NCBI RefSeq assembly: GCF_007859815.1
Contig: NZ_SJPH01000002.1
Coordinates: 632,001-696,000, forward strand
Direction: 5' to 3'
DNA length: 64,000 nt
Source of the DNA: Botrimarina hoheduenensis
GTDB taxonomy: Bacteria; Planctomycetota; Planctomycetia; Pirellulales; Lacipirellulaceae
The notes under the pieces are model-generated. The model did not search any database, was not told the origin of the DNA, and saw only the letters and a program-made list of their open reading frames with translations. The translations under genes were made by a program, and so were the position numbers. How positions within the stretch are numbered: the stretch's first letter is position 1; every line of letters starts with the position of its first letter. Shown in pieces: positions 9,008-18,400 of this stretch.

Positions 9008-9952
9008 TCAGCGGAACAGCTTGCTGACGGACTCGTTGCGATGGATCCGCTTGATCGCTTCGCCCAGCAGCGGTGCCACGTCGAGCACCTCGGTGTTCTC
9101 GGGCCGCTGATTTTCGCGGAGCGGGATCGAATTGGTGCAGACCAAGCTTGCCAGGTTCGCCTCTCCCAGGCGTTCCAGCGCGGGTCCGCAGAGCACGGCG
9201 TGGGACGTGCCCACGTGAATCTCCTTCACGCCGTGATCGTGCAGCACCCGTGCCGCCCCTGAGATCGAGCCGGCCGTGCTGATCATGTCATCGAACATCA
9301 GGGCGACGCGTCCCTTAACCGGCCCGCCCAGAATGTTGGCCTGCACGGTTGTCGTGGCGTTCATCCGCCGTTTGTCGATGATCGCGACCGAGCCGCCAAG
9401 CCGTTTGGCGTGGCCCAGGGCGCGTTTGATGCTCCCCTCGTCGGGGCTGACAATCACCACGTCTTCGAGGTTGGTCATCGTCTTGAGAAAGTGTTCGTTG
9501 AGCACCGGTGCCGCGTAGAGGTGATCGACCGGGACGTCGAAAAAACCTTGAATCTGCGGGGCGTGGAGGTCCATCGTCAGCACCCGATGGGCACCGGCGC
9601 GGGTGATCAGGTTCGCCACCAGCTTTGCGGTAATGGGGACACGGCCCTCGTCCTTGCGGTCCTGCCGGGCGTAACCGAAGTAGGGGATCACGGCCGTTAT
9701 CTTCTCGGCGCTCGCACGACGGCAGCTGTCGATCAGCACGAGCAGCTCCATCAGGTTCTCGTTCACCGGCGGGCACGTCGGCTGGATGAGAAACACGTCG
9801 CGGCCGCGGACATCTTCCTCCACCTTGCACGAGATCTCGCCATCCGGGAAACGCCCGAGTGACACACGCCCGAGCGGCACCCCCAAGTAGTCGGCGATCG
9901 ACTGGCTCAGACGCGGGTTGGCGGTGCCGCTGAAAAGCTTCAGGTCGTTCAT
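9008..9952 (-). CDS. prs: Ribose-phosphate pyrophosphokinase
   Basis: Makes phosphoribosyl pyrophosphate from ribose 5-phosphate and ATP for purine, pyrimidine, His, Trp and NAD synthesis. The 314-residue length is standard. The N-terminus reads LKLFSGTANPRLSQSIADYLG, the family's first helix and strand. GRFPDGEI, the DLHAPQIQGFFDVPVDHLYA segment and the PRPP-binding loop (FDDMISTAGSI) are all present. It lies downstream of the glmU-like gene, the same order seen in many bacteria. The start ATG at 9952 agrees with homologues. Confidence 0.96.
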   Translation of the reverse strand: MNDLKLFSGTANPRLSQSIADYLGVPLGRVSLGRFPDGEISCKVEEDVRGRDVFLIQPTCPPVNENLMELLVLIDSCRRASAEKITAVIPYFGYARQDRKDEGRVPITAKLVANLITRAGAHRVLTMDLHAPQIQGFFDVPVDHLYAAPVLNEHFLKTMTNLEDVVIVSPDEGSIKRALGHAKRLGGSVAIIDKRRMNATTTVQANILGGPVKGRVALMFDDMISTAGSISGAARVLHDHGVKEIHVGTSHAVLCGPALERLGEANLASLVCTNSIPLRENQRPENTEVLDVAPLLGEAIKRIHRNESVSKLFR

Positions 9953-10067
9953 AGCGGAGGGGGCTTCGCAGGAGCGGTAGAGGGCCGACGAGGCGGGAGC
10001 GGCGAGAGGACGTCGGCGGGGAGCCGACTTTGTCGTCGGGTGTGAGGGGGGCGGGGGCGCGTGACGA

Positions 10068-10817
10068 CTACGACGAGCCGGCCTGTTGCCGCATCTCGGC
10101 CTCGACAGCGAGGAGGTCCTCGGTGGTGTTTACGCTCAACGCTTCGCAGGGCTGCAACGCGGCGAGTGCGCGGACGTCGTCACCGCGGTCGAGCAAAATG
10201 CCCGGACAATCCGTGATGTAATACTCTTGCTGAGCGTTTTCAGTCGTGAGGGCCTCGAGCGCTTCGAGAAGCTTGGGGCCGGCGAACAGATAGGTGCTCA
10301 TGTTGACCTCGGTGATCTGGCGCTGGGTTTCGGTGGCGTCCTTCTGCTCGACGATGCCGAGAAACTTCCCCTGGTTGTCGCGGACGATACGGCCCAGGCC
10401 GGTAGGGTCCTCGCGGTGGGCGGTGCCCAGCAGGCAGGCGGGCTGAGTCGCGGCGAACTCGTCGAGCAGCGTGCGGAGGCTTTTCACCTGGAGCAGGGGC
10501 GAGTCTCCCGTAACGATCACCACCGGACCGTTGTGCCCGGTGAGCTGATCGCGACACACCATCACGGCGTGGCCGGTACCCAGCTGCTCGGTCTGCTCGA
10601 CAAATTCGAGATCGGGTTCGCCGGCCAGTTCTGCGCGCACCAGGTCCGCCTTGTAGCCCACCACGACGAGCACCCGGCTCACGCCCGCGGCTCGCAGGGC
10701 GTCAATAACGTAGCGGATCATCGGTCGGCCACAGGCCGGGACCAGCACCTTGGGCAGATCGGATTTCATCCGGGTGCCCTTGCCGGCGGCAAGGACGACA
10801 GCGATTGCGTTGGGCAT
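10068..10817 (-). CDS. GlmU-like UDP-GlcNAc pyrophosphorylase domain protein
   Basis: A sugar-nucleotide nucleotidyltransferase, most like the N-terminal uridylyltransferase half of GlmU, which makes UDP-N-acetylglucosamine. The signature LAAGKGTRMKSDLPKVL is at about residues 9-25, with the GTGHAV and VTGDSPLL motifs further on. The protein is only 249 residues and stops where GlmU would enter its left-handed beta-helix acetyltransferase domain, so the second enzymatic step is not encoded here. It lies 115 bases upstream of prs. The exact sugar substrate is inferred from similarity and gene order. Confidence 0.85.
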   Translation of the reverse strand: MPNAIAVVLAAGKGTRMKSDLPKVLVPACGRPMIRYVIDALRAAGVSRVLVVVGYKADLVRAELAGEPDLEFVEQTEQLGTGHAVMVCRDQLTGHNGPVVIVTGDSPLLQVKSLRTLLDEFAATQPACLLGTAHREDPTGLGRIVRDNQGKFLGIVEQKDATETQRQITEVNMSTYLFAGPKLLEALEALTTENAQQEYYITDCPGILLDRGDDVRALAALQPCEALSVNTTEDLLAVEAEMRQQAGSS

Positions 10818-11072
10818 CGGGGGTCAGCAGAGGGGCGAGGGCGTGTGGCTGAGGCGGTATCATGGCAAGTTCCCGCCGGACCTTCCACCGCCCGCAATGA
10901 CCGGGCCACCGCCCGCAATGCCCTGGCCCGGCCGGGGGGGGCCGGATAGACTGGCTATCTGGCCCCGTCAGCACCGTTGGGTGGGGCAACTCGGCTCGGG
11001 TTGCCATCGGGGGCGTTTGTACGATCGCGTTCCTCTCAGCCACCGCACGCTCTGTTGGACCCGTTTCCCCCC

Positions 11073-12014
11073 GTGAAAGAAGCGATCGCGAAAGCGGACG
11101 TTCTCATCGAGGCCCTTGGCTGGATCCGCCGGTTCCGCGATAGTGTGACCGTGGTGAAGCTCGGCGGCAGCCTCTTAGAAGACGAGGAAGCGCTGCGGCA
11201 TCTGCTGATCGACGTGGTCTTTATGGAGACCGTCGGCATGCGGCCCGTGATCGTTCACGGCGGCGGCAAAGCGATCAACAAAGCAATGGACGCGGCCGGG
11301 ATCGAGCCTCGCTTCGTCCAGGGACGCCGCTTCACGGACGACGCGACGCTCGAGATTGTTCACCGCGTGCTAGCGGGAGAAGTCAATCAGCTGATCGCCG
11401 AGCGGATCGAGGACTACGGCGGCCGTGCGATGCCGCTGAACTCTTGGGGTGACACGGACAACAACGTGCTGTTCGGTGAGCCGATCAAGCTGCCCAACCC
11501 CAACGGCGACCCGTTGGATCTGGGGCACGTCGGAGCCGTAACCCGGGTCGAGCACAACACGATCGACAACCTGTGTTACGCCGGACAGGTCCCGGTGATC
11601 CCCAGCTTATGCTTTACCGAACCCACCGATGGCTCGGCCCCCCAGCTCTTGAACGTTAATGCGGACACCGCCGCGATGGCGGTCGCGCAGGCAATCGGCG
11701 CGGACAAGCTCATTTTTCTGTCCGATGTGGCGGGTGTGCTCCGCGACAAGGACGATCCCAGCACCCTGATCAAGTCGCTCACCGCGAGCCAATCGCAGGA
11801 ACTGATCGCGAGCGGTGTCGTGGGTTCGGGCATGATCCCGAAGGTCGAAGCCTGCCTCGAAACGCTCGACAAAGGCGTGGGCAAGATCCACATCATTGAT
11901 GGCCGATTACGCCACTCGCTGCTGCTGGAGATCTACACCAACGAGGGAGTTGGCACGCAGATTGTCCCCGAACCTGTCGGATCGCCCGCGAGTCCGTCGG
12001 CGGGGCGCGGCTAG
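11073..12014 (+). CDS. argB: Acetylglutamate kinase
   Basis: Second step of arginine synthesis: phosphorylates N-acetylglutamate. The 313-residue product has the amino-acid kinase fold with KLGGSLL near the N-terminus, the substrate loop VHGGGKAIN and the FLSDVAGVL nucleotide segment. The GTG at 11073 is preferred because the open frame's first 32 residues from 10977 are unlike the family; the true start is not backed by a strong ribosome-binding site. It is the first gene of the plus-strand group argB-argD-argF-rph. Confidence 0.93.
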   Translation: MKEAIAKADVLIEALGWIRRFRDSVTVVKLGGSLLEDEEALRHLLIDVVFMETVGMRPVIVHGGGKAINKAMDAAGIEPRFVQGRRFTDDATLEIVHRVLAGEVNQLIAERIEDYGGRAMPLNSWGDTDNNVLFGEPIKLPNPNGDPLDLGHVGAVTRVEHNTIDNLCYAGQVPVIPSLCFTEPTDGSAPQLLNVNADTAAMAVAQAIGADKLIFLSDVAGVLRDKDDPSTLIKSLTASQSQELIASGVVGSGMIPKVEACLETLDKGVGKIHIIDGRLRHSLLLEIYTNEGVGTQIVPEPVGSPASPSAGRG

Positions 12015-12144
12015 AACAAACCACTGCCGAGCGTTTGGATCGGCTGATTTTCGGGCGAGCCGCCGCCGCGGAACTCGGCAGCGGCCCCCCTCAGGTTACG
12101 ATTCACCCTGTCCGTGGCGTACCGTCCTCAGTAGAGCTCATCGA

Positions 12145-13356
12145 ATGACCGCGACCATGCCGACATCTATGTCTCCGGCCACGACGGAGCTCTTTGACCA
12201 CTACGTGGTGCCCAATTACGGCAGATACCCGGTGGCGCTCGTCAAAGGCGAGGGCTCGTGGGTGTGGGACGATCAAGGCCGGCGTTATTTGGATTTCTTT
12301 CCGGGCTGGGGATGCAACCTGCTGGGTCACTGCCCGCCGGCGGTGGTGCAAGCCGTCCAGGAGCAGGTCGCCACGCTGATCCATGTGCCCAACAGTTGGT
12401 ACATGGAGTCGCAAGGTCGGTGGGCCCAGTTGCTCAGCGAGCGATCGTTCGGCGGCAAGGCATTCTTCTGCAATTCGGGCACCGAGGCCAACGAGGCCGC
12501 GATCAAGCTCGTGCGTCTGCACACGCCCGAGCAGCGTTACAAGATCATCACCTTCAGCGGCGGCTTTCACGGCCGCACGCTCGGCTCGACAACCGCCACG
12601 GCGCAGCCCAAATACCATGAAGGTCTCGGGCCGCTCGTGCCCGGCTTTGCGTACGCTCCGTTTGGTGACCTTCAGGCCACGCGCGATCTGATCGACGAGC
12701 AGACCGCGGGCATCATGGTCGAGCCGATCCAGGGTGAGGGCGGCGTGCGGCTGCCGCCCGAGGGTTTCCTCGAAGGGCTGCGCGAGCTGGCCGACGAGCA
12801 CGGCCTGCTGTTGGTCTTTGACGAAGTGCAGGCCGGCTGCGGCCGGACCGGCGAGTGGTTTGCTTACCAGAAGTTTGGCGTCACGCCCGACATCATCACT
12901 CTCGCCAAGAGTCTTTGCGGCGGGATCGCCGGCGGAGCCATGCTCACCACCGCCGAGATCGCCCCGAGCCTCCGCCCGGGGATGCACGCCGCCACTTTTG
13001 GTGGGAATCCGATTGCCGCGCGCGCCGGGATCGCCACGATCGAAACGATCGAACGCGAGCAACTGCTGCCGCGTGCCGTACAGATCGAAAAGCGGTTCCG
13101 CGAGCGGCTGCAGCCGCTGGTGGATGAACTGCCCTTCGTACACGAAGTGCGCGGAGCGGGCGTGATGATCGGCCTGGAGTTACTCACCGAAGGAGCACCG
13201 ATCGTTGCCGCCTGCATGCAGCGCGGCCTGTTGATCAACTGCACCCAGCGAACCGTCATCCGCCTCTTGCCCGCGATCAATCTGACCGACGCCGAACTGG
13301 ACGAGGGCTGTGAGATTCTCTCCAGCGTACTGCGGGAGCACGAACCCGCCGCTTAA
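12145..13356 (+). CDS. argD: Acetylornithine aminotransferase
   Basis: PLP-dependent class III aminotransferase converting N-acetylglutamate semialdehyde to N-acetylornithine. From the ATG at 12145 it has 403 residues. Typical segments are [29 protein letters not shown] (phosphate-binding part of the PLP site), [13 protein letters not shown], and TLAKSLCGG with the Schiff-base lysine. The frame is open back to 11896 but overlaps argB and shows no homology there. The 3' end lies in a 15-bp tandem repeat that supplies the stop codon. It lies between argB and argF, which fits the pathway. Confidence 0.93.
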   Translation: MTATMPTSMSPATTELFDHYVVPNYGRYPVALVKGEGSWVWDDQGRRYLDFFPGWGCNLLGHCPPAVVQAVQEQVATLIHVPNSWYMESQGRWAQLLSERSFGGKAFFCNSGTEANEAAIKLVRLHTPEQRYKIITFSGGFHGRTLGSTTATAQPKYHEGLGPLVPGFAYAPFGDLQATRDLIDEQTAGIMVEPIQGEGGVRLPPEGFLEGLRELADEHGLLLVFDEVQAGCGRTGEWFAYQKFGVTPDIITLAKSLCGGIAGGAMLTTAEIAPSLRPGMHAATFGGNPIAARAGIATIETIEREQLLPRAVQIEKRFRERLQPLVDELPFVHEVRGAGVMIGLELLTEGAPIVAACMQRGLLINCTQRTVIRLLPAINLTDAELDEGCEILSSVLREHEPAA

Positions 13357-13396
13357 TGCCCCGCCGCTTAATGCCCCGCCGCTTAATGCCCCGCCG
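13346..13396. repeat. 15-bp tandem repeat carrying the argD stop codon
   Basis: The unit CCCCGCCGCTTAATG runs about three and a half times from the last argD codons into the intergenic DNA. Each full copy contains an in-phase TAA, so the real stop and its downstream copies are identical. The array ends about 90 bases before the argF start. Confidence 0.85.
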
Positions 13397-13488
13397 TTTC
13401 GCCTCGCCGTTATGCACAGCAGGGCGTGCCCGCTATTTCCGACTGCACCAAGTCTCTTTGTACTAACGACCGACCAAGGGGGGGCCCC

Positions 13489-14424
13489 ATGCGGCACCTC
13501 GTGACACTGGAAGACCTCTCCGGCAAGGACATCGAGACGATCTTCGCGATCAGCGAAGACCTGAAGGATAAGTTTCAGCGCGGCATCCGCGAGCCGCTCC
13601 TGCCGGGCCGAGTCATGGCGCTGCTCTTCGAGAAGCAGTCGCTCCGCACGCGCGTTAGCTTTGAGGCGTGCATGACCCATCTTGGCGGGGGATGCATGCG
13701 GTTGGGAGAAGACACGGGCTTTGGTAAACGCGAAGGCATCGAGGAGTTTAGCCGCGTCCTCAGCGCGATGGTTGACGTGATCGTCATCCGCAGCAAGAAG
13801 CACGAGACCGTCACCAAGGTCGCCGAGCACGCAACCTGCTCGGTCATCAACGGTTTGACCGACCTCTCACATCCGTGCCAAGCGCTGGCGGACCTGTTCA
13901 CGCTGCGTGAACACCGTGGCACGCTCGACGGGGCGAAGTTCGCTTGGGTTGGCGATGGGAATAACGTGGCTCACAGCTTGGCGATCGGCTGCGCTAAGAC
14001 CGGCGTGGCGATGACGCTTGCGAGCCCCAAGGGATACGAACTCGATCCAGCGCTGCTGGCCCGGCTGCGCAAAGACCACCCGGGGGCCCGACTCGAACAG
14101 ACCGACGATCCGGCCGCCGCGGTCGAGGGGGCCCACGCCATCTACACCGACGTCTGGGCCAGCATGGGTCAAGAAGCTGAGCAAGCGCAGCGCGAGAGCG
14201 ACTTTGCCGCGTACCAGGTCAACGAAAAGCTGATGGCGATCGCCCCCCCGGAAAGCATCTTCATGCACTGCCTACCCGCCCGCCGCGGTGAAGAAGTCAC
14301 GGCTAAGGTGATCGATGGCCCGCAGAGCGTCGTCGTGCCGCAGGCGGGCAATCGCATGCACGTGCAAAAGGGTATTTTGGTTTGGCTGCTCGGTGCCCAC
14401 GCCAACGATTCGGCGGCGCGCTAG
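13489..14424 (+). CDS. argF: Ornithine carbamoyltransferase
   Basis: Transfers the carbamoyl group to ornithine to form citrulline. From the ATG at 13489 the protein has 311 residues. The carbamoyl-phosphate motif reads SLRTR in place of the common STRTR. HPCQALADL and the ornithine/closing motif HCLPARRGEEV are present. A strong AAGGGGGGG ribosome-binding site is just upstream of this ATG, so the 21-residue extension in the open frame from 13426 is rejected. It follows argD by 132 bases and precedes rph. Confidence 0.94.
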   Translation: MRHLVTLEDLSGKDIETIFAISEDLKDKFQRGIREPLLPGRVMALLFEKQSLRTRVSFEACMTHLGGGCMRLGEDTGFGKREGIEEFSRVLSAMVDVIVIRSKKHETVTKVAEHATCSVINGLTDLSHPCQALADLFTLREHRGTLDGAKFAWVGDGNNVAHSLAIGCAKTGVAMTLASPKGYELDPALLARLRKDHPGARLEQTDDPAAAVEGAHAIYTDVWASMGQEAEQAQRESDFAAYQVNEKLMAIAPPESIFMHCLPARRGEEVTAKVIDGPQSVVVPQAGNRMHVQKGILVWLLGAHANDSAAR

Positions 14425-14497
14425 ATTTCCGGTTGCCATGCCTTTTCGTCGCCCGGCGCACAACTCTCATCACCTCTGGTAATACGGCACCCCCCCC

Positions 14498-15238
14498 ATG
14501 CCACGTCACGACGGCCGCGCCGATGATCAGCCCCGCCCACTCTCGATCGAACGCAACTACCTTGGTGCGGCACCGGGTCGGGTATTGATCCGAGCCGGCG
14601 CGACGACGGTGCTGTGTACCGCGAGCGTCTCGTCGGACGTGCCCCCCTGGCTCGCCGGGCGGGGCAAGGGTTGGGTTACCGCCGAGTACAGCATGCTGCC
14701 CGGCAGCACCTCGCCGCGCAAGCCACGAGAAAAAGGCAAGCCCGACGGCCGATCGACGGAGATCCAGCGCCTGATCGGGCGCTCGCTCCGTGCCGGGGTC
14801 GACATGCACAAGCTGGGCGAAAGGCTGATCACGGTCGATTGCGACGTGTTGCAGGCCGACGGTGGTACGCGCACCGCGAGCATCACCGGGGGATGGGTGG
14901 CGCTGGTCGATGCGATTGCTTCGCTGACCGATCCGGAGGGGAATCCCCTCTTTGCGCCGGGCCGCACCCCGCTGACGGACAGCATTGCCGCGGTCAGTGT
15001 GGGCGTCGTCGCCGGGAGCGTCGTCGCCGACCTCGACTACGTGGAAGACTCGCAAGCCGACGTGGACATGAACCTGGTCATGACCGGTTCAGGCCAATTC
15101 ATCGAGGTCCAAGGCTCCGCCGAGGGGGCGACGTTCAGTACGGAGCAACTCAGCGGCATGATCGCGGCCGGTTCGGCGGGCATCCAATGCATTACCCAAA
15201 CGCAACGCGAATGTCTCGGCCCGGACTGGCCGCTTTAG
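14498..15238 (+). CDS. rph: Ribonuclease PH
   Basis: Phosphorolytic 3'-5' exoribonuclease that trims tRNA 3' ends. The 246 residues follow the family closely: GKGWVTAEYSMLPGST, GRSTEIQRLIGRSLRAGVD, and DCDVLQADGGTRTASITGG, which holds phosphate-site and metal residues. The N-terminus is a little shorter and more Arg-rich than usual. It follows argF by 73 bases on the same strand. It converges on the large vWA gene, with an 80-base gap containing a possible GGGGGC/GCCCCC hairpin at 15255-15280. Confidence 0.95.
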   Translation: MPRHDGRADDQPRPLSIERNYLGAAPGRVLIRAGATTVLCTASVSSDVPPWLAGRGKGWVTAEYSMLPGSTSPRKPREKGKPDGRSTEIQRLIGRSLRAGVDMHKLGERLITVDCDVLQADGGTRTASITGGWVALVDAIASLTDPEGNPLFAPGRTPLTDSIAAVSVGVVAGSVVADLDYVEDSQADVDMNLVMTGSGQFIEVQGSAEGATFSTEQLSGMIAAGSAGIQCITQTQRECLGPDWPL

Positions 15239-15317
15239 GTTGCGAGCCAGACGCGGGGGCTCGGTGATTGCGCTGCCCCCAACTTCTCTTGGGGATGGGG
15301 ATGAGTTTCTGAGCGGT

Positions 15318-15440
15318 TTACGAGCCCGCTCCGAAACCTCCACCAAATCCTCCCGCTCCGCCGCCACCACCTAAGCCACCACCGCCACCACCTAAGCCGC
15401 CACCGGCGGCACCGCCGCCGGCACCACCGTTGTTGCCACC
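15318..15440. repeat. Glycine-codon repeat at the 3' end of the vWA gene
   Basis: Simple-sequence GGN/CCN repeats encode the Gly-rich C-terminal tail (GGG and GGLGG units). Such tracts are prone to slippage. Confidence 0.7.
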
Positions 15441-18400
15441 CGCGGTACCGCTGCCGACGAACTGGAACGTTTCGACGCCCGCGATACCCGAGAAGAACGG
15501 CACCGCCGTCACTCGCACGTAGCGTCGGTCAGCCGAGACAACCGCGGTCGCCTGAAAGTTGGTGCCGTCTGGCAGGGTGGTGATCACCGGCTGGAAGCCA
15601 ACGCCGGCACCCTGGCGAGCAAGCGCTAGCCGGCGTCGCCGGATCTCGTCGGGACGGAGCGAAACCGGCCCGTCTCCCGAGAGTGAGCTGAGTTGCTGCG
15701 CCAGCGCGGCCTGGCCGATCGCCTGCTGGCGACGGATCGCACCAGCGATCTGCTGCGTCTCGACCGCTTCATCGCGGCGTCCGCTGGCCATCTCGAACTC
15801 GACGATTGCTTCGCCCGCTTCGCCAAGCTTGACTTGGCGTGTGATGGTTTCCTCGTTCGGCGTGCCGCTGGCGAGCGTCACGGAGATCGTCGCGGTGTCG
15901 GCCGCCACTTCGCCCCACGCGCGTCGAACCGAGACGCGGTACTTGCCGGGGAAGCCCCTTGAACAGACGTAGCTCTCGGTGTGTTCGGCGTCTTCGGCGT
16001 CGAGATTCCCTTCGTCGGCGAGTGAGACACCGCCACCGGCGGTCATCGGTTCGCCAACCCAGCAGATGGCTCCGCCCGGCTCTTGAACAGCAAGATCGAG
16101 GTCGGCTTCGCCTGCCCAGGTGGCGGTCACCACACAGTCACGTCGTGTGGCTTCCAGCAGTTGAGCCGTGACACGCTCGGCACCCGCCGTATCGCCCGCT
16201 GAGTGATAGCGCTCCGCCAGCGTGTCGGCGATGCCATGTGCGGTTTGTTCGATGGTCGCTTGTTCGAGTGGCCAGGAGCGGGAAACGATCTCCAGCGCGA
16301 CCCATTCGAGGTCCGGCAGCTTATCGGCACGCCGTGCCGCTCGCAGCGCGAGGCCCAGGGCCTCGGTAAAGGTAGGGTCGTTGGCGATCGCGAGGCGGCA
16401 GACCTCAACGGCGCGCGTGTCGTGACCGGCACCAACCAGATAGCGGGCGATCGCGAGAAGCTGCTCGTTGCTGGTCGCGAAATCGACGGCCGACATCAGC
16501 GCCCGCTCGACATCGGTAGAGTTTTTACCGGACAATTCCAGCGCGATCGCAAGCGACTCGTACATCCAGGGCTGCGGCTTACCCGCCCGGATCGAAGCGA
16601 GGATCAGCTCGCTGACTTCTTCGTAGCGCTTTTGGGACATCAGCTCCCGAGCCTGTTCGCGCGCTTGGTCGGCTGCTTCGGCAGCGTCCGATTCCGCCGG
16701 GCTGTCCGAATCGCTAATGTCGCCGGCTTCGGGCTGCTTGGCAGTGGTCCGCTCAAGGTTGCTGGCAGGTGCGCTCGTCTTGGCGGCCGAATTTTTCTCC
16801 GTGAAGCTCGAGCCCAGGAAAAGGGGTTCGAGTTGTGTTTCAGATTGCGGAGCCGTCGAGCCGGTGTCGGGCACGGCAAACTGCCCGCCGCCACCGCCGC
16901 CGAAGCCGCCGCCGCCACCACCGCCACCCAGGCCGCCACCGCCGCCGCCCAGGCCACCACCACCGCCACCGCCACCCAGGCCGCCGCCACCGCCGCCGCC
17001 ACCGCCGCCCAGGCCCGTGACCTGAGGCGTGACGATCGGCAGCACGAGGTCAGCAACCGGATAGACCTTCACGCTCAGCCGCTCAAGGGCTTGCTGCTCG
17101 CTCGTGATCAGCAGCACTTCGTCCGAGACGATGTAGGTCAGCTCCAACGGCTTCAGCATGAGCCGCAGCGCCGAGCGGAGCGAGATGTTGCGCAGGTTGA
17201 CACTGACCGGCTCGTCCGGGCCGATGCCGGCGTCGTCCAGGCCGGGTTCGTCGAGCTGGATCTCGATCTCGTACTCTTCACGGATGAACGTGATGATCTC
17301 TTCGAGGGCGGTATCCTGAAAGTCGAGACTCGAGCGGAGCGGCTTCTTCAGCTCGGCGTTGATCTTCTGCTCGGAATCGCTTTCGCCCGCTAGGTCAACC
17401 GACGCGTACTTGCGGCGGCGTTCGGTGAGATCGCTCCACACCTCGGGATCCGGGTAGACGATCGCAGGATCGTCCGGGAAGGGGACGAACGATTTCTCGA
17501 CCTCGCCCATGGTGGCGAGAAAGGCGGCGTCGCGCTGGCGACGCAAGTCTTGATTGAATTCATGGTAGCGCTTGAGCTGACCCCAGACCCGGGCAACGCG
17601 CGGGGCGACCCCTTCCGGATCGATCTTCTCGGCCTCGAGGGCCACCTTTGCGGCCTCGTCGAAGCGTTCCTCATCGACAAGGGCGTTGAAACGCTCGATC
17701 AGCTGCTTTTCACGCTCGCGGCGCAGTTCCAGACGATCGAGCAGCAGACGGCGCTCGCGGGTGGCCGCCAGGGCGGCCTGACGCTCGCGGTCCACGTCGT
17801 CCTTGATGGCCGCTGCACGCGAGGCTTCCCGCAACGCCGACTGGAGGCGATCAACCAGTCCGGCCCGCACCGCGGCGATCAGCTCGGGAGCTTGATTCAC
17901 GCTCTGGAGCGTCAGCTTCAGGCGTTGCGTGGCGGCTGCCGGGTCTTCTGACATCTCCGCGCGAGCGTCGGCGATCGCGTTCTGCACCTCTTTCTCAATC
18001 AGCTGCGCGAACACGCGACGGTTACGCTCGACCGAGCTGAGGAAACGGCCGTCGACGACCACTTCCGACGGCGGATAGAAACCTTGATCGACATAGCCCG
18101 AATCGAGATCGTTCGGGTTAACGATGACGCCGTCGATGATTTGTCCCTCGCCGGGCAAGAAACCGTCTTCCGGCACCATGGCCCCGTCGGTCAGGGCGGG
18201 GGTGGGTTCTTGGGTCATGATCAGCGCGTCGCCCGGTTCGATGGGCTCAGCGAATTCGAGCTGCGCCGTGCGGATCCCATCGGGCGCGGCTGCGCCGCGT
18301 TCGATCAGGGCTTGGACGGTTTGGGCACGCGGGTTTCCAGGATCGCGACGAAGCACCGCCTGCGAGATCCGTTGAGCCGATTCCTGATCGCCGATCGAGA

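Noticed and set aside
8325..9110. 261-residue plus-strand frame across the prs-rplY gap
   Set aside because: It overlaps rplY and prs at both ends and has the composition of an antisense shadow.
16203..17393. Plus-strand frame with Ala/Thr repeats opposite the vWA gene
   Set aside because: Its repeat is the reading of the poly-Gly codon tract on the other strand.
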